A stretch of DNA of 64,000 bases from Streptomyces sp. NBC_00448 (GTDB taxonomy: Bacteria; Actinomycetota; Actinomycetes; Streptomycetales; Streptomycetaceae). Location: NCBI RefSeq assembly GCF_036014115.1, contig NZ_CP107913.1, forward strand, positions 2,793,001 to 2,857,000, in the 5' to 3' direction. Of the stretch, positions 36,201-46,509 are shown one piece after another. The first letter of the stretch is position 1. Each line of letters begins with the position of its first letter. The translations under genes and the position numbers were made by a program. The notes under the pieces were generated by a model. The model was not told the DNA's origin, searched no databases, and saw only the letters and a list, made by a program, of their open reading frames with translations.

Positions 36201-36716
36201 ATGGCCTCCACGTTCGACACCTTCAAAGACCTCATCGGCGACGTCACGGACGACTACAAGAAAGCCGTCGACGAGTTCCTCGACCGCGACGACGACGATG
36301 ACGACGACCGCGGCAACCGGAAGTCCAGGAACAAGCGGAAGAGCGGCGGTGCCGATCTGTCGGCCCTGGCGAAGCTGCCCGGGCTGGCCGGGCTCCCGCT
36401 GGGAACCGTGCAGGCCCTGGTGGATGCCGGCCCCGCCGCCCCGGCCCTGGCCGGCCTGATCTCGGGAGCCGCCAATCCGCTGGCCGCGCTCGGCGGAGGA
36501 GCAGGCGCCGCCAACCCGCTGGCCGCGCTGGCGGGTGGCGGGCTGCCGGGTCTGGACGCGCTCGGCAGCATCGCCGGGGCCGCCGGCAGCACCGCGAACC
36601 TCGCGGAGACCCTGCTGTCGCTCCCGGGCCAGATCGCCAAACTCACCGAGGCGGTCACCAAGTTGCTGGACGTGCTCCCGGGCGCGGCCACGGTCACCGG
36701 TGCCCGCAAGGGCTGA
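36201..36716 (+). CDS. Unrecognised 171-residue protein with acidic run and Ala/Gly/Leu repeats
   Basis: I do not recognise a family. The N-terminal 30 residues form an amphipathic helix (FDTFKDLIGDVTDDYKKAVD), followed by a seven-Asp run and a basic RKSRNKRK patch. The remaining 120 residues are hydrophobic and repetitive: NPLAALGGG/NPLAALAGGG units and a C-terminal LPGQIAKLTEAVTKLLDVLPG helix. It has no signal peptide but may associate with membranes or lipid-like ligands. The ATG follows a GAGGAGAGAA ribosome site. It lies 117 bp after the ketoreductase and may or may not belong to the cluster. Confidence 0.75.
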   Translation: MASTFDTFKDLIGDVTDDYKKAVDEFLDRDDDDDDDRGNRKSRNKRKSGGADLSALAKLPGLAGLPLGTVQALVDAGPAAPALAGLISGAANPLAALGGGAGAANPLAALAGGGLPGLDALGSIAGAAGSTANLAETLLSLPGQIAKLTEAVTKLLDVLPGAATVTGARKG

Positions 36717-36821
36717 CGCCCCACCGGGCGCCCCACCTGACCCCGCCCTGACCCCACCGGGCGCCCGACCAGGCTCCCAACAGGGTCTCCGGCCAGCCGA
36801 GTTGCCCCCGCGCGACTCCCC

Positions 36822-36899
36822 CGCGCCCCTGCCCGTGCGGCTCCTCCCGCTTCCTCCGCTTCCGCGCGAGGACGGCGACCGCCGAGGGGCGCGGGGAAC
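36822..36899. repeat. Second, partial REP-like intergenic element
   Basis: CGCGCCCCTG (36822-36831), GTGCGGCTCCTC (36836-36847) and GGGGCGCGGGGAAC near 36886-36899 occur in the same order as in the 24294-24362 element, with the outer words complementary. The element sits between the unrecognised gene and the ABC1 kinase gene and probably forms a hairpin. Confidence 0.55.
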
Positions 36900-36932
36900 C
36901 CCACCACCACCCGGAAGGCGAGGCGCGGCCGT

Positions 36933-38438
<1,506 letters not shown>

Positions 38439-38471
38439 ACTCCCGCTGACCGCCTGCCGGGACGCCGCGCC

Positions 38472-41400
38472 CTACGCCCTCGGCAGCCGGTGCTTCACCT
38501 GGAGCGCGCGGACCCGGGCGCGGAGCGCGTCGGCCTCCTCGGCCGCCCCCTGCTGCCGGCGCAGGTCGGCCAGCGCGGTGAGCGTCGCGGTCTCCTCGGC
38601 GGGTGCCTGGATGCGCTCGGCGATGGCGAGGCTGTCCTGGAGGTGCCGTCCCGCCTGCGCGAGCCGGCCGACCCGGTGTTCCGCGATGCCGAGGTCCCTG
38701 AGCGTCTCGGCCTCCTCGTGGACCGCGCCGATCTCGCGGGCGACGGCGAGCGCGGCCGTGTGGTGGCCGATCGACTCGTGGAACTGCCCGACCGCTTGCA
38801 GGGTCCGGCCGACTCCGTGCAGGGCGATGGCCTCGTTCCGCCGGTCGCCCACGCTGCGCAGCACGGGCAGCACCTCCTGGTACAGCGCGAGGGCCTCGTC
38901 CGGTTTCCCGGCGGTCAGCAGCGCGCCCGCCAGGTTCATCTGGAGCGTGGCGCAGTCCACCCGGCTGCCGACGTGGCGGGCGAGCCCGAGCGCCTGGCGG
39001 TAGGCGGTGTCGGCCTGTTCGAGGTCGCCGAGCTTGGCGTGGGTCTCCCCGAGGTTGTTCAGGGTGCGCCACTCGCCGCGCCGGTCGCGCACCTCCCGGA
39101 ACTTCCCCAGCGTGTCGAGGAAGACCTCCAGCGCCCGCTCGGGGTCGCCCGTCACCAGTAACAACGTGCCCAGCATGTTGAGGCTGCGGGCCTGTTGCAG
39201 CGCGGGGCCGTCCGCGCGCAGCACGAGCGCGGCGTGGTGGCAGTCGACGGCCTGCGCGTACTGCCCGCCGGCCCACAGGGCGATGCCGAGCTGGTGCAGG
39301 GCCTCCGCCTCGATCTCCGGGTCGGCGACCGCCCGGGCCTCGTCGAGCGCGGTGCGCGCGGCGGCGCTCCCCTCGTCGTACTGGCCGCGGTGGATGGACA
39401 CCGCGGCCAGGTCGAGCAGCGCGCACGCGTACCCGGTCCGGTCGTCGGTGTCCCGCCAGTACGCGACCGCCTTGCGCAGCACGGAGTCGGCGGTCGTCAG
39501 GTATCCCTCGGTGTCCAGGAAGCCGGCGAGGACGTGCGCGAGGAGGGCGGTGCCACGGGTCGGCCGGTGCGCGCCGGACCAGGCCAGCACGGCCAGCAGG
39601 TTGGGGCCTTCGGTGAGGAGCCAGCGGCTCGGGTCGCCCCGGGTGCCCCAGGGCGCGGGGGCGGGCAGCGAGGTGGCGACCTCGACACGGCAGCGGAACG
39701 GGTACACCTGGCGGTCGGCCAGGTCCGCCATGGCCAGGTAGAAGTCGACGAGCCGTTCGACGGCCGCCCGCGTCTCCTCGGGGCCGTCCTCGGCGGCGGC
39801 CAGGCCCTGGGCGTAGTCGCGCAGCAGGTCGTGCAACCGGTAGCGGTGCGCGGTGGGTTCCTGGAGCAGGTGGCAGCCGAGCAGGCCCTCCAGGGCGCGG
39901 TCGGTGTCCTCGACGGACAGCCCGCTGAGCGCGGCGGCCGCGTGCGGGCCCACCTCGGGGCCCAGGTGCGTGCCCAGCCGCCGGAAGACCATCCGCTGCA
40001 GCGGCGTCAGCGGGCGGTACGACACCTCGAACGCGCGGGCCAGTTCGCGGCGGCCGTCGCGGATCTGGGGGACGCGGCTGCCGGCGCGGGTCAGGGAGTC
40101 CACGAGTTCCGCCGCGCTCCAGGCCGGCCGGGACAGGAAGCGGCTCGCCACGAGTTCGATCGCCAGCGGCAGGAACCCGCACAGCCGGACGATCTGCGCG
40201 GTCGCGTCGGCGGTCGGCGCCCGCTCGGCCCCGACCCGGTGCCGGAACATGCTGACCGCGTCGCGCAGCGGCATGACGTCGAGGGTCACCGGCCGCACTC
40301 CGGGGATCTCGGTGAGCCGGCGCCGGCTGGTGAGGATGACCAGCGACGGCGACGCCCACGGCAGCAGCGGCCGCACCTGGTCGGCGTCGGCGACGTTGTC
40401 GAGGACCAGGATCAGCCGGCGGTTCGCCATCGCGGTGTGCCATGCCGACCTCAGCGCGTCGACGTGCTGCGGGATGCTCGCGACCGGGACGCCGGACAGG
40501 TGCAGCAGGTCGGTCAGCGCGTCCGCGACCGGCATCGCGCCGGCCTCCGCGCCGCCGCGCAGGTCCAGGAAGACGCAGCCGTCGGGGTAGCCGTCGCTCA
40601 ACTGGTGGGCGACGTGCACCGCGAGCGAGGTCTTGCCGACGCCCGGCATGCCGTCCACCGCTTCGAGCGAGACCACCGCGGCCGTGCCGTGCGGGGTGTG
40701 GGTGCCGGCGGACAGCCGGCGTATCTCGGGCGCGCGGCCGACCAGTTCGATGTCGTGGGGCAGGTTGTCGGTGCGGTCGGGCTCCGGCGCGGGGGGAGGC
40801 TCGGCCGGCGCTCCCGGCGCGGGTGGCAGCAGGTCGGCGACCGGGACCCTGCTGAGGATGCCCTGCTGGACGGCCTGTAACCGGTCGCCGGGGGCGGTGC
40901 CGAACTCCCTCACCAGCCGGCTCAGGAAGTGGTGCAGCGCGTCGGCCGCCTCGACCGCGCGGCCGGTGCCGTACAGCGCGACGGCGAGCAGTTCCACCAG
41001 CGTCTCGTTGGTCGGGTGCGCCTCGGCCAGGGACGCCAGGCGCGGGGCCAGGTCCGGGTAGTGGCCCAGCCGCAGGGCGACGCCCGCCTGGAGCGTGGCC
41101 GCGTCCACCTCCTTCCCGTCCATCGCGGCGCGGATGCCCGCCGCCCACGTGCCGGGCAGGCCCGCCAGGGGTTCGCCGCGCCTGAGCCCTTGGGCCTGCC
41201 GGAGCAGGTGCAGCGCCTCCTGTCCGTCGCCGCGCCGGGCGACCGCGTGCGCCTGGTCGACCAGTCCCACGTACCGGTGCAGGTCGACGGCCGCCCGGTC
41301 GGCCTGGAGGATGTAGGTGTGGGTACGGCGCTCCAGCGCGGGAGCGGCCGGTCCTGCGACGTCGTGCAGCGCCCGGCGGATACGGGAGACGTAGGCGTAC

Positions 41401-41591
41401 AGCGCGTCGCGGGGTTTGGCCGGGGGGTTGTCGTCCCAGACCCGGTCGACGAGCCGGTCCACGCTGACGGCGCTGCCCACGTCCCAGGCGAGGGCGGCCA
41501 GCACGGTCCGTTCCTTGGTCGACCCGAGGGCGGTCCAGCGCTCCCCGGCACGCAGTTCCACCGGCCCCAGTACGCGTATCTGGAACTCCAT
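38472..41591 (-). CDS. AfsR-like SARP regulator with NB-ARC and TPR domains
   Basis: A 1039-residue regulator. The N-terminal winged-helix (FQIRVLGPVELRAGERWTAL, then LVDRVWDDNPP) and BTAD (about residues 100-245) are the SARP part. An NB-ARC ATPase follows, with P-loop Lys320 in GMPGVGKTS and LILVLDNVADADQV as Walker B. The C-terminal third is a run of about eight TPRs. AfsR-type SARPs activate secondary metabolism by binding direct repeats near -35. Two in-frame TTA codons (complement of 39159-39161 and 40878-40880) imply bldA control. It is convergent with the ABC1 gene and is the nearest candidate activator for the polyketide cluster. Start ATG 41591 has a GGGAGA site. Confidence 0.9.
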   Translation of the reverse strand: MEFQIRVLGPVELRAGERWTALGSTKERTVLAALAWDVGSAVSVDRLVDRVWDDNPPAKPRDALYAYVSRIRRALHDVAGPAAPALERRTHTYILQADRAAVDLHRYVGLVDQAHAVARRGDGQEALHLLRQAQGLRRGEPLAGLPGTWAAGIRAAMDGKEVDAATLQAGVALRLGHYPDLAPRLASLAEAHPTNETLVELLAVALYGTGRAVEAADALHHFLSRLVREFGTAPGDRLQAVQQGILSRVPVADLLPPAPGAPAEPPPAPEPDRTDNLPHDIELVGRAPEIRRLSAGTHTPHGTAAVVSLEAVDGMPGVGKTSLAVHVAHQLSDGYPDGCVFLDLRGGAEAGAMPVADALTDLLHLSGVPVASIPQHVDALRSAWHTAMANRRLILVLDNVADADQVRPLLPWASPSLVILTSRRRLTEIPGVRPVTLDVMPLRDAVSMFRHRVGAERAPTADATAQIVRLCGFLPLAIELVASRFLSRPAWSAAELVDSLTRAGSRVPQIRDGRRELARAFEVSYRPLTPLQRMVFRRLGTHLGPEVGPHAAAALSGLSVEDTDRALEGLLGCHLLQEPTAHRYRLHDLLRDYAQGLAAAEDGPEETRAAVERLVDFYLAMADLADRQVYPFRCRVEVATSLPAPAPWGTRGDPSRWLLTEGPNLLAVLAWSGAHRPTRGTALLAHVLAGFLDTEGYLTTADSVLRKAVAYWRDTDDRTGYACALLDLAAVSIHRGQYDEGSAAARTALDEARAVADPEIEAEALHQLGIALWAGGQYAQAVDCHHAALVLRADGPALQQARSLNMLGTLLLVTGDPERALEVFLDTLGKFREVRDRRGEWRTLNNLGETHAKLGDLEQADTAYRQALGLARHVGSRVDCATLQMNLAGALLTAGKPDEALALYQEVLPVLRSVGDRRNEAIALHGVGRTLQAVGQFHESIGHHTAALAVAREIGAVHEEAETLRDLGIAEHRVGRLAQAGRHLQDSLAIAERIQAPAEETATLTALADLRRQQGAAEEADALRARVRALQVKHRLPRA

Positions 41592-41813
41592 CAGTGTCTC
41601 CCACCGGACGGTTCCGCTGTACGAGGCGGCCCGCCACCGACCGGGCCGGCGGACACGCGCACACCGCGACTCAAACGGGCTGTTCCTGCCGGACCGAGAA
41701 GCGCCCATACCGCCATCGCAGGGTATTCCTTGAAGGGACACCGCGGAACGGGACGTCCGATGCGGGCGTCCCGCGGGCCGCGAGGGGCCGTTGTCGGCGA
41801 GGGGCGGGGAAGA
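41592..41813. promoter_or_regulatory. Divergent spacer between SARP and STAND genes
   Basis: This 222-bp region separates two start codons and must carry both promoters. It contains an imperfect inverted repeat GGGACG (41750-41755) / CGTCCC (41767-41772) and a lower-GC patch near 41715-41735. No clear promoter consensus is visible. Confidence 0.4.
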
Positions 41814-44249
41814 ATGCGGGACGAGGGTGTGGCCGAGGCTCTGTTATCGGCCAAGTTTTCCGATACCACCGGGCACGGCTCGGCCGCCTGGCAGGAACTC
41901 GCGCGACTGGTGGACGCCGCGGCCGCGGACGACCCGGTCCTCGCCGCGGCATGGCACGACCTGCAAGCGGACCCCGTCGGCTCCGGCGCCGCCGCCGTGT
42001 CGGCGACTCTACGCGACCAGGCCGCCGTTCTCGCCGCGTGCGCGGCGCGCAACGGCCCGCTGCTGGACCGGATTCGGCAGTGGATGGCGCGGTTTCCCGC
42101 GGCGGGCGGGGGCGTCGACATGGTCGCCAACACTTTGGGCGGCAACGCGCAAGTGCACGGCCCGGTCGTCCAGGCGCGGGACATCACCGGCGGAATCCAC
42201 GTCCACCAGATGCCGCAGCCGGCCGCACCGGAACGTCCCATCCCACGTCAACTCCTCCCCGTCCCCGCGCACTTCACCGACCGGCGGCGGGACCTGCGGG
42301 CACTGGACGAGCTGCGCGACGGACGGGAGCCGGGCGTGGCCCAGGTGATCGTGGTCAGCGGCCAGGCCGGCGTCGGCAAGACCGCGCTGGTCTCCCGGTG
42401 GCTCGGCTCCCGCACGGCGGAGTTCCCCGACGGCCAGCTCTACGTGGCGCTGCGCGACGGCTCGCCCGGCGACCCGGCGAGCGCGGCGGAGGTGCTCGGG
42501 TACCTGCTGCGCGCCTTCGGCGAGACCGTCGAGCCGACCGGTCTCGCCGAGCGCGCGGCCCTGTGGCGCTCGGTCACCGCGGCCCGCCGGTTCGCCGTCA
42601 TGGTGGACAACGCGCTGACCGCCGCGGACGTGCGCGCCCTGCTGCCCAGCGCGCCCGGCAGCCTCGTCCTGGCCACCAGCCGGCACCGGCTGACCGGCCT
42701 GGCCGTGGACGGGGCGGGGTTCTGCCGGCTCGACGTGCTCGGCCCGCGGGCGGCGGAGGAGTTGTTCGCCCGGGGCGCCGGCCGCGCCCGCGCCGAGCGC
42801 GAGCCGACGGCGGTGCGGGAGGTGGTCGCGCTGTGCGCCGGGCTCCCGTTGGCGATACGGCTCGCGGCGGCGCGGCTGGCCGCGCGCCCGGACCAGCCGG
42901 TGGCGTCGCTGCGCGACGCGCTGACCGCGGGCGCGGGGCTGCTGGGCGAACTACGAGCGGAGGGCACCGACACCGTGCAGACCGTCCTGGACGCGTCCTA
43001 CCGGGCGCTGCGCGCGGACGCCGCCCATCTCTACCGCTGCCTGGGCCTGCTGCCCGCCACGCGGTTCGATCCGGCGCTGGCGGCCGCAGCGGCGGGGCTC
43101 TCCGACGCCGAGGCCGAGCGGCTGATCGAGGTGCTGGTCGAGGCGAACCTGCTGGAACCGGCGGGGGCCGGCCTGTGCCACTTCCACTCCCTGGTGCGGC
43201 TGCACGCGGCCCAGCGCGCGGAGGCGGAGGAGACCGCGCCGGCCCGCGAGGACGCGCTGCGCCGCTACGTCGACTGGTGCCTGGCCATGGCCACGTCCGC
43301 CGAGGAGCTGCTCTCCCCCAGCCACCGCACCCTCCCGCGCGACTACCGCTTCCCGCCCCGGGCGGCCGGGTCGTTCGCCGACGAGAGCGCGGCCCTCGCC
43401 TGGCTGGAGACGCACCGCGAGGCCCTCACACCAGCGGTGCGGCTGGCGGCCCGCCACCAGTGGCACGCCGCCGCGTGGCAACTCGCCGACGCGCTGTGGC
43501 CGATGTTCCTGCGGCTGCGGCTGTACGACTCGTGGATATCTGCCCACGAGACCGGGCTCGCCTCGGCGCGTCTGGACGGTGACACCGCGGGACAGGCGCG
43601 CATGCTCACCTCGGGAGGCATCGGGCTGCGCAGCTCCGGCCGTTACGACGAGGCGGCTCGGTGGTTCTCCCAGGCCCTCGACCTCGCCCGCGCCGAGGGC
43701 AACCTCCGCGACGAGGCGCAGGCCCTGAGCGGGCTCGGCAGCTCCTACCGGGGCGCGGGGCAACCGGACCGCGCCGCGGCGGCGTACGAACGGGCCCTCG
43801 AACTGCGGGAGTCGGTGGGCTACCACCGCGGCGCCGCGCTGTCCCGGCTGCGCCTGGGCGAACTCGCCCTGGAACAGGACGACTTCGAGGGCGCCGCCGA
43901 GCGCCTGGGCCGGGCCCACCGGGAGTTGGCGGCGGAACACGACCCCTACGACGCGGCCCGGGCCAGGGCGCTCTTCGGGTTCGCCCTGGCCCGAGCCGGC
44001 CGGCGCGAGGACGGCGAGCGCGAACTACGGCTCGGCCTCGCCGAGTTCGAGGCGTCCGGGTCCGCCTACTGGCAGGCCAGAACCCTGGAGATGCTGGGCC
44101 GGCTCGCCGAGCAGGACGGTGAACTGGCCGCCGCGCGGGGGCATTACAAGGACGCGCTGCGGATCTACGCCGCTGTCAGCCCGGTCGATTCCGAGCGCGC
44201 GGAAGGGCGCCTTCGGGGTCTGCCGCCGCCCGAAGACGCCTCGTCCTGA
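41814..44249 (+). CDS. STAND (NB-ARC/TPR) protein with RHIM-like motif
   Basis: An 811-residue protein without a DNA-binding domain. Residues 1-100 are helical. Residues 106-132 carry the glycine-spaced motif with core VHGPVVQARDITGGIHVH, resembling RHIM-like bacterial amyloid signalling sequences. NB-ARC follows, with P-loop Lys189 in SGQAGVGKTALV and FAVMVDNALTAADV as Walker B, then a winged-helix-like segment and five to six TPRs (residues 570-800). This layout fits bacterial NLR-like signalling proteins. The eleventh codon (41844-41846) is TTA, so its production probably needs bldA. The ATG at 41814 has a GGGGAAG site. No effector with the same motif is in the window. Confidence 0.82.
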   Translation: MRDEGVAEALLSAKFSDTTGHGSAAWQELARLVDAAAADDPVLAAAWHDLQADPVGSGAAAVSATLRDQAAVLAACAARNGPLLDRIRQWMARFPAAGGGVDMVANTLGGNAQVHGPVVQARDITGGIHVHQMPQPAAPERPIPRQLLPVPAHFTDRRRDLRALDELRDGREPGVAQVIVVSGQAGVGKTALVSRWLGSRTAEFPDGQLYVALRDGSPGDPASAAEVLGYLLRAFGETVEPTGLAERAALWRSVTAARRFAVMVDNALTAADVRALLPSAPGSLVLATSRHRLTGLAVDGAGFCRLDVLGPRAAEELFARGAGRARAEREPTAVREVVALCAGLPLAIRLAAARLAARPDQPVASLRDALTAGAGLLGELRAEGTDTVQTVLDASYRALRADAAHLYRCLGLLPATRFDPALAAAAAGLSDAEAERLIEVLVEANLLEPAGAGLCHFHSLVRLHAAQRAEAEETAPAREDALRRYVDWCLAMATSAEELLSPSHRTLPRDYRFPPRAAGSFADESAALAWLETHREALTPAVRLAARHQWHAAAWQLADALWPMFLRLRLYDSWISAHETGLASARLDGDTAGQARMLTSGGIGLRSSGRYDEAARWFSQALDLARAEGNLRDEAQALSGLGSSYRGAGQPDRAAAAYERALELRESVGYHRGAALSRLRLGELALEQDDFEGAAERLGRAHRELAAEHDPYDAARARALFGFALARAGRREDGERELRLGLAEFEASGSAYWQARTLEMLGRLAEQDGELAAARGHYKDALRIYAAVSPVDSERAEGRLRGLPPPEDASS

Positions 44250-44303
44250 CGCGGGTTCGGGTACGCGCAGGCAGGTGCGGTGGGGTGCTGATCGATGGAG
44301 GTC

Positions 44304-44640
44304 GGTGCGGGTCGGGTTGAGCGCCCGCCGATCGGGGCGGCGCCGTGGGTGCCGGTTGGTGCCATGGGTGCGGGGCGGCGCCGTGGGCGCGGGGCGGCGC
44401 CGTGGGTGCGGGTCGGTGCCGTGGGTGCCGGTTGGTGCGGGTCGGTGGGAGCGCCCGCCGGTCGGGCGGCGCCGTGAGTGGGGGCGGGGCGCTGTGGGTG
44501 CGGTGCGGGTCGGGTTGAGCGCCCGCCGATCGGGGCGGCGCCGTGAGTGCGGGTCAGTGCCGTGGGTGCCGGTTGGTGCGGGTCGTGGCGTTCGTACGGG
44601 TCAGTGCTGTTGCGGGTGCCGGCCGATGCGGGAAGTACGC
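44304..44640. repeat. Tandem and direct repeats between convergent genes
   Basis: The 407 bp between the STAND gene and the minus-strand 203-residue gene contain no gene. Five 19-bp units run head-to-tail at 44345-44439 (for example GTGGGTGCCGGTTGGTGCC), and two more are at 44543-44580. A longer 44-bp sequence, beginning GGTGCGGGTCGGGTTGAGCG, occurs identically at 44304-44347 and 44502-44545, 198 bp apart. Units differ by one to four bases. No function is known. Confidence 0.85.
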
Positions 44641-44656
44641 ATCGGCGCGGCCTCGT

Positions 44657-45268
44657 TCACGCCGGGAGGCGGTCGCCGGGTGGCGCGCCCGCCGGCGGGG
44701 CCGGGTGCGGCCTGAGCCGCACCTGACCGCCCTGCGGCGCCCGCGGCCCGGCGGGCGCCGCGAGGCAGATCGCCCTCACGTCGGCCCACGAACCGCCGAG
44801 GACAAGTTCGGCGTGCAGGCACGACACGGCCACGGCCAGTTCGTCGGCCGTCGGCGGGCGCTGCCCGGCCGCCGGGGCCACGGCCACGCACTCGCCGTCG
44901 CGGGCCGTCGCGACGCAGCCGCCGCCGGTCGTGGGAACCGCCGCCACCAGGCAGCCGGGGAACCGCGCCAGCATCTCGCCGGCCACCCGCGCCGCCGTAT
45001 CGGGCCGGTGCGCGCAGCCGAGCATGAGGACGTCCGCCCGCTCCGTCCACGGCGAGCCCGCCACCAGTTCCGCGTTCACGTGCTCGTCGACGACCTTGCC
45101 CGCTGCGGGCCACCCGCCGCGCGGCAACCGCCGGACGGTGACCCGCGGGCACGCGGACTCCCGCACGACGATCAGCCCGACCGGGCTGCTCGCACCGCCT
45201 ACCGCCTTCCGCCGATACACGGCCACGACGGCGCGGCGCGGCACCGTACCCCTGCGCCGCGGCGTCAT
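44657..45268 (-). CDS. Unrecognised 203-residue protein coupled to GT-B-like gene
   Basis: I do not recognise the family. The protein has a basic N-terminus, then alternating strand and helix segments including RADVLMLGCAHRPDTAA and a Gly-rich VPTTGGGCVATARDG region, and a Pro/Arg-rich tail; no membrane segment is seen. Its ATG overlaps the upstream stop (ATGA), so it is co-translated with the GT-B-like protein and probably works with it. Confidence 0.7.
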   Translation of the reverse strand: MTPRRRGTVPRRAVVAVYRRKAVGGASSPVGLIVVRESACPRVTVRRLPRGGWPAAGKVVDEHVNAELVAGSPWTERADVLMLGCAHRPDTAARVAGEMLARFPGCLVAAVPTTGGGCVATARDGECVAVAPAAGQRPPTADELAVAVSCLHAELVLGGSWADVRAICLAAPAGPRAPQGGQVRLRPHPAPPAGAPPGDRLPA

Positions 45269-46509
45269 GCCGCCTCACCCCTCGCGTCCGCCGTCCACCG
45301 GTCCAGCGGCGCGGGCGCCGGGACCGGCTCGGGCGGCACCGGGTAGGCGGGCCGCCCGATGCCCAGCAGCCCGTAGACGAGCGCGCGGACGCGCTGGTTG
45401 AACCGGCCGGGTTCGGAGGAGAGCCGGGCGGCCACCGCGTCGTACTCCTCGCGCCGGTACTCCTCTGCCGCGTACCGCAGTTGGGTCTCCAGCGGGCGGG
45501 CCGTCACCAGCGCCGGGGCGATCCGGGCGAGGGCGGCGGCCGGTGAGGCGTGGTGGACCCGGCGGTGCGGGTAGCGGGCCAGCAGGATGGGTGCGGGTGT
45601 GACGGTGGCGTACGAGGTGACCGAACCGTGGTCGCCCACGACCCAGTTCGCCGCGGCCACCAGCGCCCGCCAGTCGGCCTCCGGCGGCACCAGCGCTACG
45701 CCCCTGCGGCGGTAGTCGGCCAGCCACGCGTGCACCTGCCGCCAGCCGTGCCCTGCCCAGATGTTGGGGTGGGTGAGCACCGCCACGCGGTAGCGGCGGC
45801 GCGGTAACTCGCTGAGCAGGCGCGGCAGTAACTCGTCCAGTGCCGAGAAGGACGCGCCCGGGCCCCATGTGCTGCAGACCAGCACCAGTTCCTGCCCGGT
45901 GCCCAGCCCGAGCGCGGCCCGGTACTCCTCCCGGTGCGGCACGCTCGCCACGAGCCGGTCGTACACCGGGTCGCCCACCACCGTGGCCACGGGCACGCCC
46001 TCGGGGCAGTTCCGGGCGAGCGTCGCGAGATCGTCGCGGTGCGCCAGGGCCACCGCGGCGGGGATCACGCGCCCGTCCCGGGTGAGGTTGTCCCGGCTGA
46101 GCATGCCCGGCGGGCGCTCCTGGCCGGGCCGGCCGCGCCAGACCCGCTGCACCTTGATCTGCCCGGCGCCGTGTGAGAGAAGCACGAGCGGCGCGCGGAC
46201 CTGGTCGATGTGCTCCCAGCCCGCCGCGAGCGCCAGGTCGAACTCGCCCCGCACCGCCTGCTCCCACGGGATCACCGGGGCGCCGAGCCGGCGCAGGAAC
46301 CGCGTCACGCCCTCGCTGAAGGCGTGCGGAGCCACGGTGAAGAAAAGCTGCACCCTCATGTCGGAATCGAACATCGGGATGATGTCCGAAAGCCGCTGAG
46401 CATACGTCAGCGTTGTGGCGATCACCAGTACTTTCTTGCAGCCGCGAACCGTCATCCACTGTTCGCTTTCCCAATCCATCGGCCTTTCCGGGCCGATTTC
46501 GGCGTGCAT
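45265..46509 (-). CDS. GT-B-like protein of the CDP-glycerol glycerophosphotransferase/GT fold
   Basis: A 414-residue soluble protein. VLVIATTLTYAQRLSDIIP begins an N-terminal Rossmann-like domain; LVCSTWGPGASFSALDELLP starts a second one, and NWVVGDHGSVTSYATV with the following ARYPHRRVHHASP resembles the donor-site region of GT-B and CDP-glycerol phosphotransferase-like enzymes. Related actinomycete proteins are sometimes misnamed as initiation factor 2. Two TTA codons (complement of 45805-45807 and 45829-45831) suggest bldA dependence. The ATG at 46509 has a GGGGGAG site. It is first of a two-gene operon. Activity is not established. Confidence 0.7.
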   Translation of the reverse strand: MHAEIGPERPMDWESEQWMTVRGCKKVLVIATTLTYAQRLSDIIPMFDSDMRVQLFFTVAPHAFSEGVTRFLRRLGAPVIPWEQAVRGEFDLALAAGWEHIDQVRAPLVLLSHGAGQIKVQRVWRGRPGQERPPGMLSRDNLTRDGRVIPAAVALAHRDDLATLARNCPEGVPVATVVGDPVYDRLVASVPHREEYRAALGLGTGQELVLVCSTWGPGASFSALDELLPRLLSELPRRRYRVAVLTHPNIWAGHGWRQVHAWLADYRRRGVALVPPEADWRALVAAANWVVGDHGSVTSYATVTPAPILLARYPHRRVHHASPAAALARIAPALVTARPLETQLRYAAEEYRREEYDAVAARLSSEPGRFNQRVRALVYGLLGIGRPAYPVPPEPVPAPAPLDRWTADARGEAA

